64,000 nucleotides of DNA from a bacterium (GTDB lineage Bacteria > Krumholzibacteriota > Krumholzibacteriia > LZORAL124-64-63): NCBI GenBank assembly GCA_024231905.1, contig JAAEQC010000218.1:1-64000 (forward strand), written 5' to 3'. Each line of letters opens with the position of its first letter. Within the stretch, counting starts at the first letter, position 1. The notes under the pieces were generated by a model. The model was not told where the DNA came from, made no database searches, and was given only the letters and a program-made list of their open reading frames with translations. The translations under genes and the position numbers were made by a program. Of this stretch, positions 63,919 through 64,000 are shown piece after piece.

Positions 63919-64000
63919 TCATTCCTTTCCTTCGGTCGTCAGGCGGCGGACCTCGTCCAGTTCCCGAAGCGCTTCGGCCTGGCGCCCCAGGCGCTGCAGG
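63919..64000 (-). CDS. C-terminal end of an upstream gene (TPR-like), partial
   Basis: The last 26 codons of a gene entering from the right edge, ending in TGA at 63919. The visible end GRQAEALRELDEVRRL has the pattern of a tetratricopeptide helix. Its stop overlaps an ATG of the next gene (ATGA), so they form an operon. Identity otherwise unknown. Confidence 0.55.
   Translation of the reverse strand, partial: LQRLGRQAEALRELDEVRRLTTEGKE

Noticed and set aside
1..64000. CRISPR arrays, tRNA or rRNA genes, insertion sequences or prophage
   Set aside because: No direct-repeat arrays, no tRNA T-loop patterns in the gaps, and no transposase, integrase or phage proteins were found.

Overview
This is a 64 kb GC-rich chromosomal segment of a Gram-negative bacterium. 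It carries a UDP-2,3-diacylglucosamine hydrolase (LpxH type), lipoproteins, a PorV-type outer-membrane barrel protein, and secreted proteins with a C-terminal NPFNP (FlgD-like) sorting-type domain. Together with an alpha/beta glycyl-tRNA synthetase and a TPR-fused sigma-54 activator, this suggests a member of the FCB-like uncultured phyla (Krumholzibacteriota, Eisenbacteria or Latescibacteria type). That placement is an inference; there is no rRNA or other phylogenetic marker gene in the window to settle it. No tRNA, rRNA, CRISPR array, insertion sequence or prophage was found.

Layout: 1-2961 is a large secreted protein cut by the window edge. 3351-19475 is one tightly overlapping minus-strand operon. 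In transcription order it reads ybbR, phnD-like, hisS, aspS, phoH, pgpH-like HD hydrolase, ybeY, CBS/CorC-like protein, DUF502, mgtE, recO, glyQ, glyS. Nearly every junction is an ATGA, GTGA or TAATG overlap. Upstream lie an M23 peptidase, a group-2 sigma-70 factor, an HtrA/DegP protease, a small coiled-coil protein and lpxH. 24751-29227 holds a PorV-like protein and a degenerate M6-peptidase-like secreted protein.

29552-38413 is the least ordinary region. A lipoprotein and a DUF4384 protein with a long Ser/Arg/Gly-rich tail lie behind a good sigma-54 (-24/-12) promoter. Next come a gene-poor 912 bp stretch with hairpins, a 1034-residue TPR-GAF-AAA+ sigma-54 activator, a small secreted acidic protein and an NtrC-type response regulator. 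I infer a local sigma-54 regulatory circuit controlling cell-surface proteins.

38523-50323 is mixed housekeeping: rlmN, an Rrf2 regulator with a likely operator, mutY, long-chain acyl-CoA synthetase, a CDF metal transporter, an M28 peptidase with PDZ domain, a B3/4-domain protein, rfbB, tdk, an HDOD protein and queD. 50349-58737 is a complete Bat (MoxR-DUF58-BatA/B/C/D/E) operon in which batB-batC and batD-batE are fused. The window ends with tandem DUF507 genes, a glycosyltransferase, a class II aldolase and two lipoprotein genes (PD40-type and TonB-C-type).
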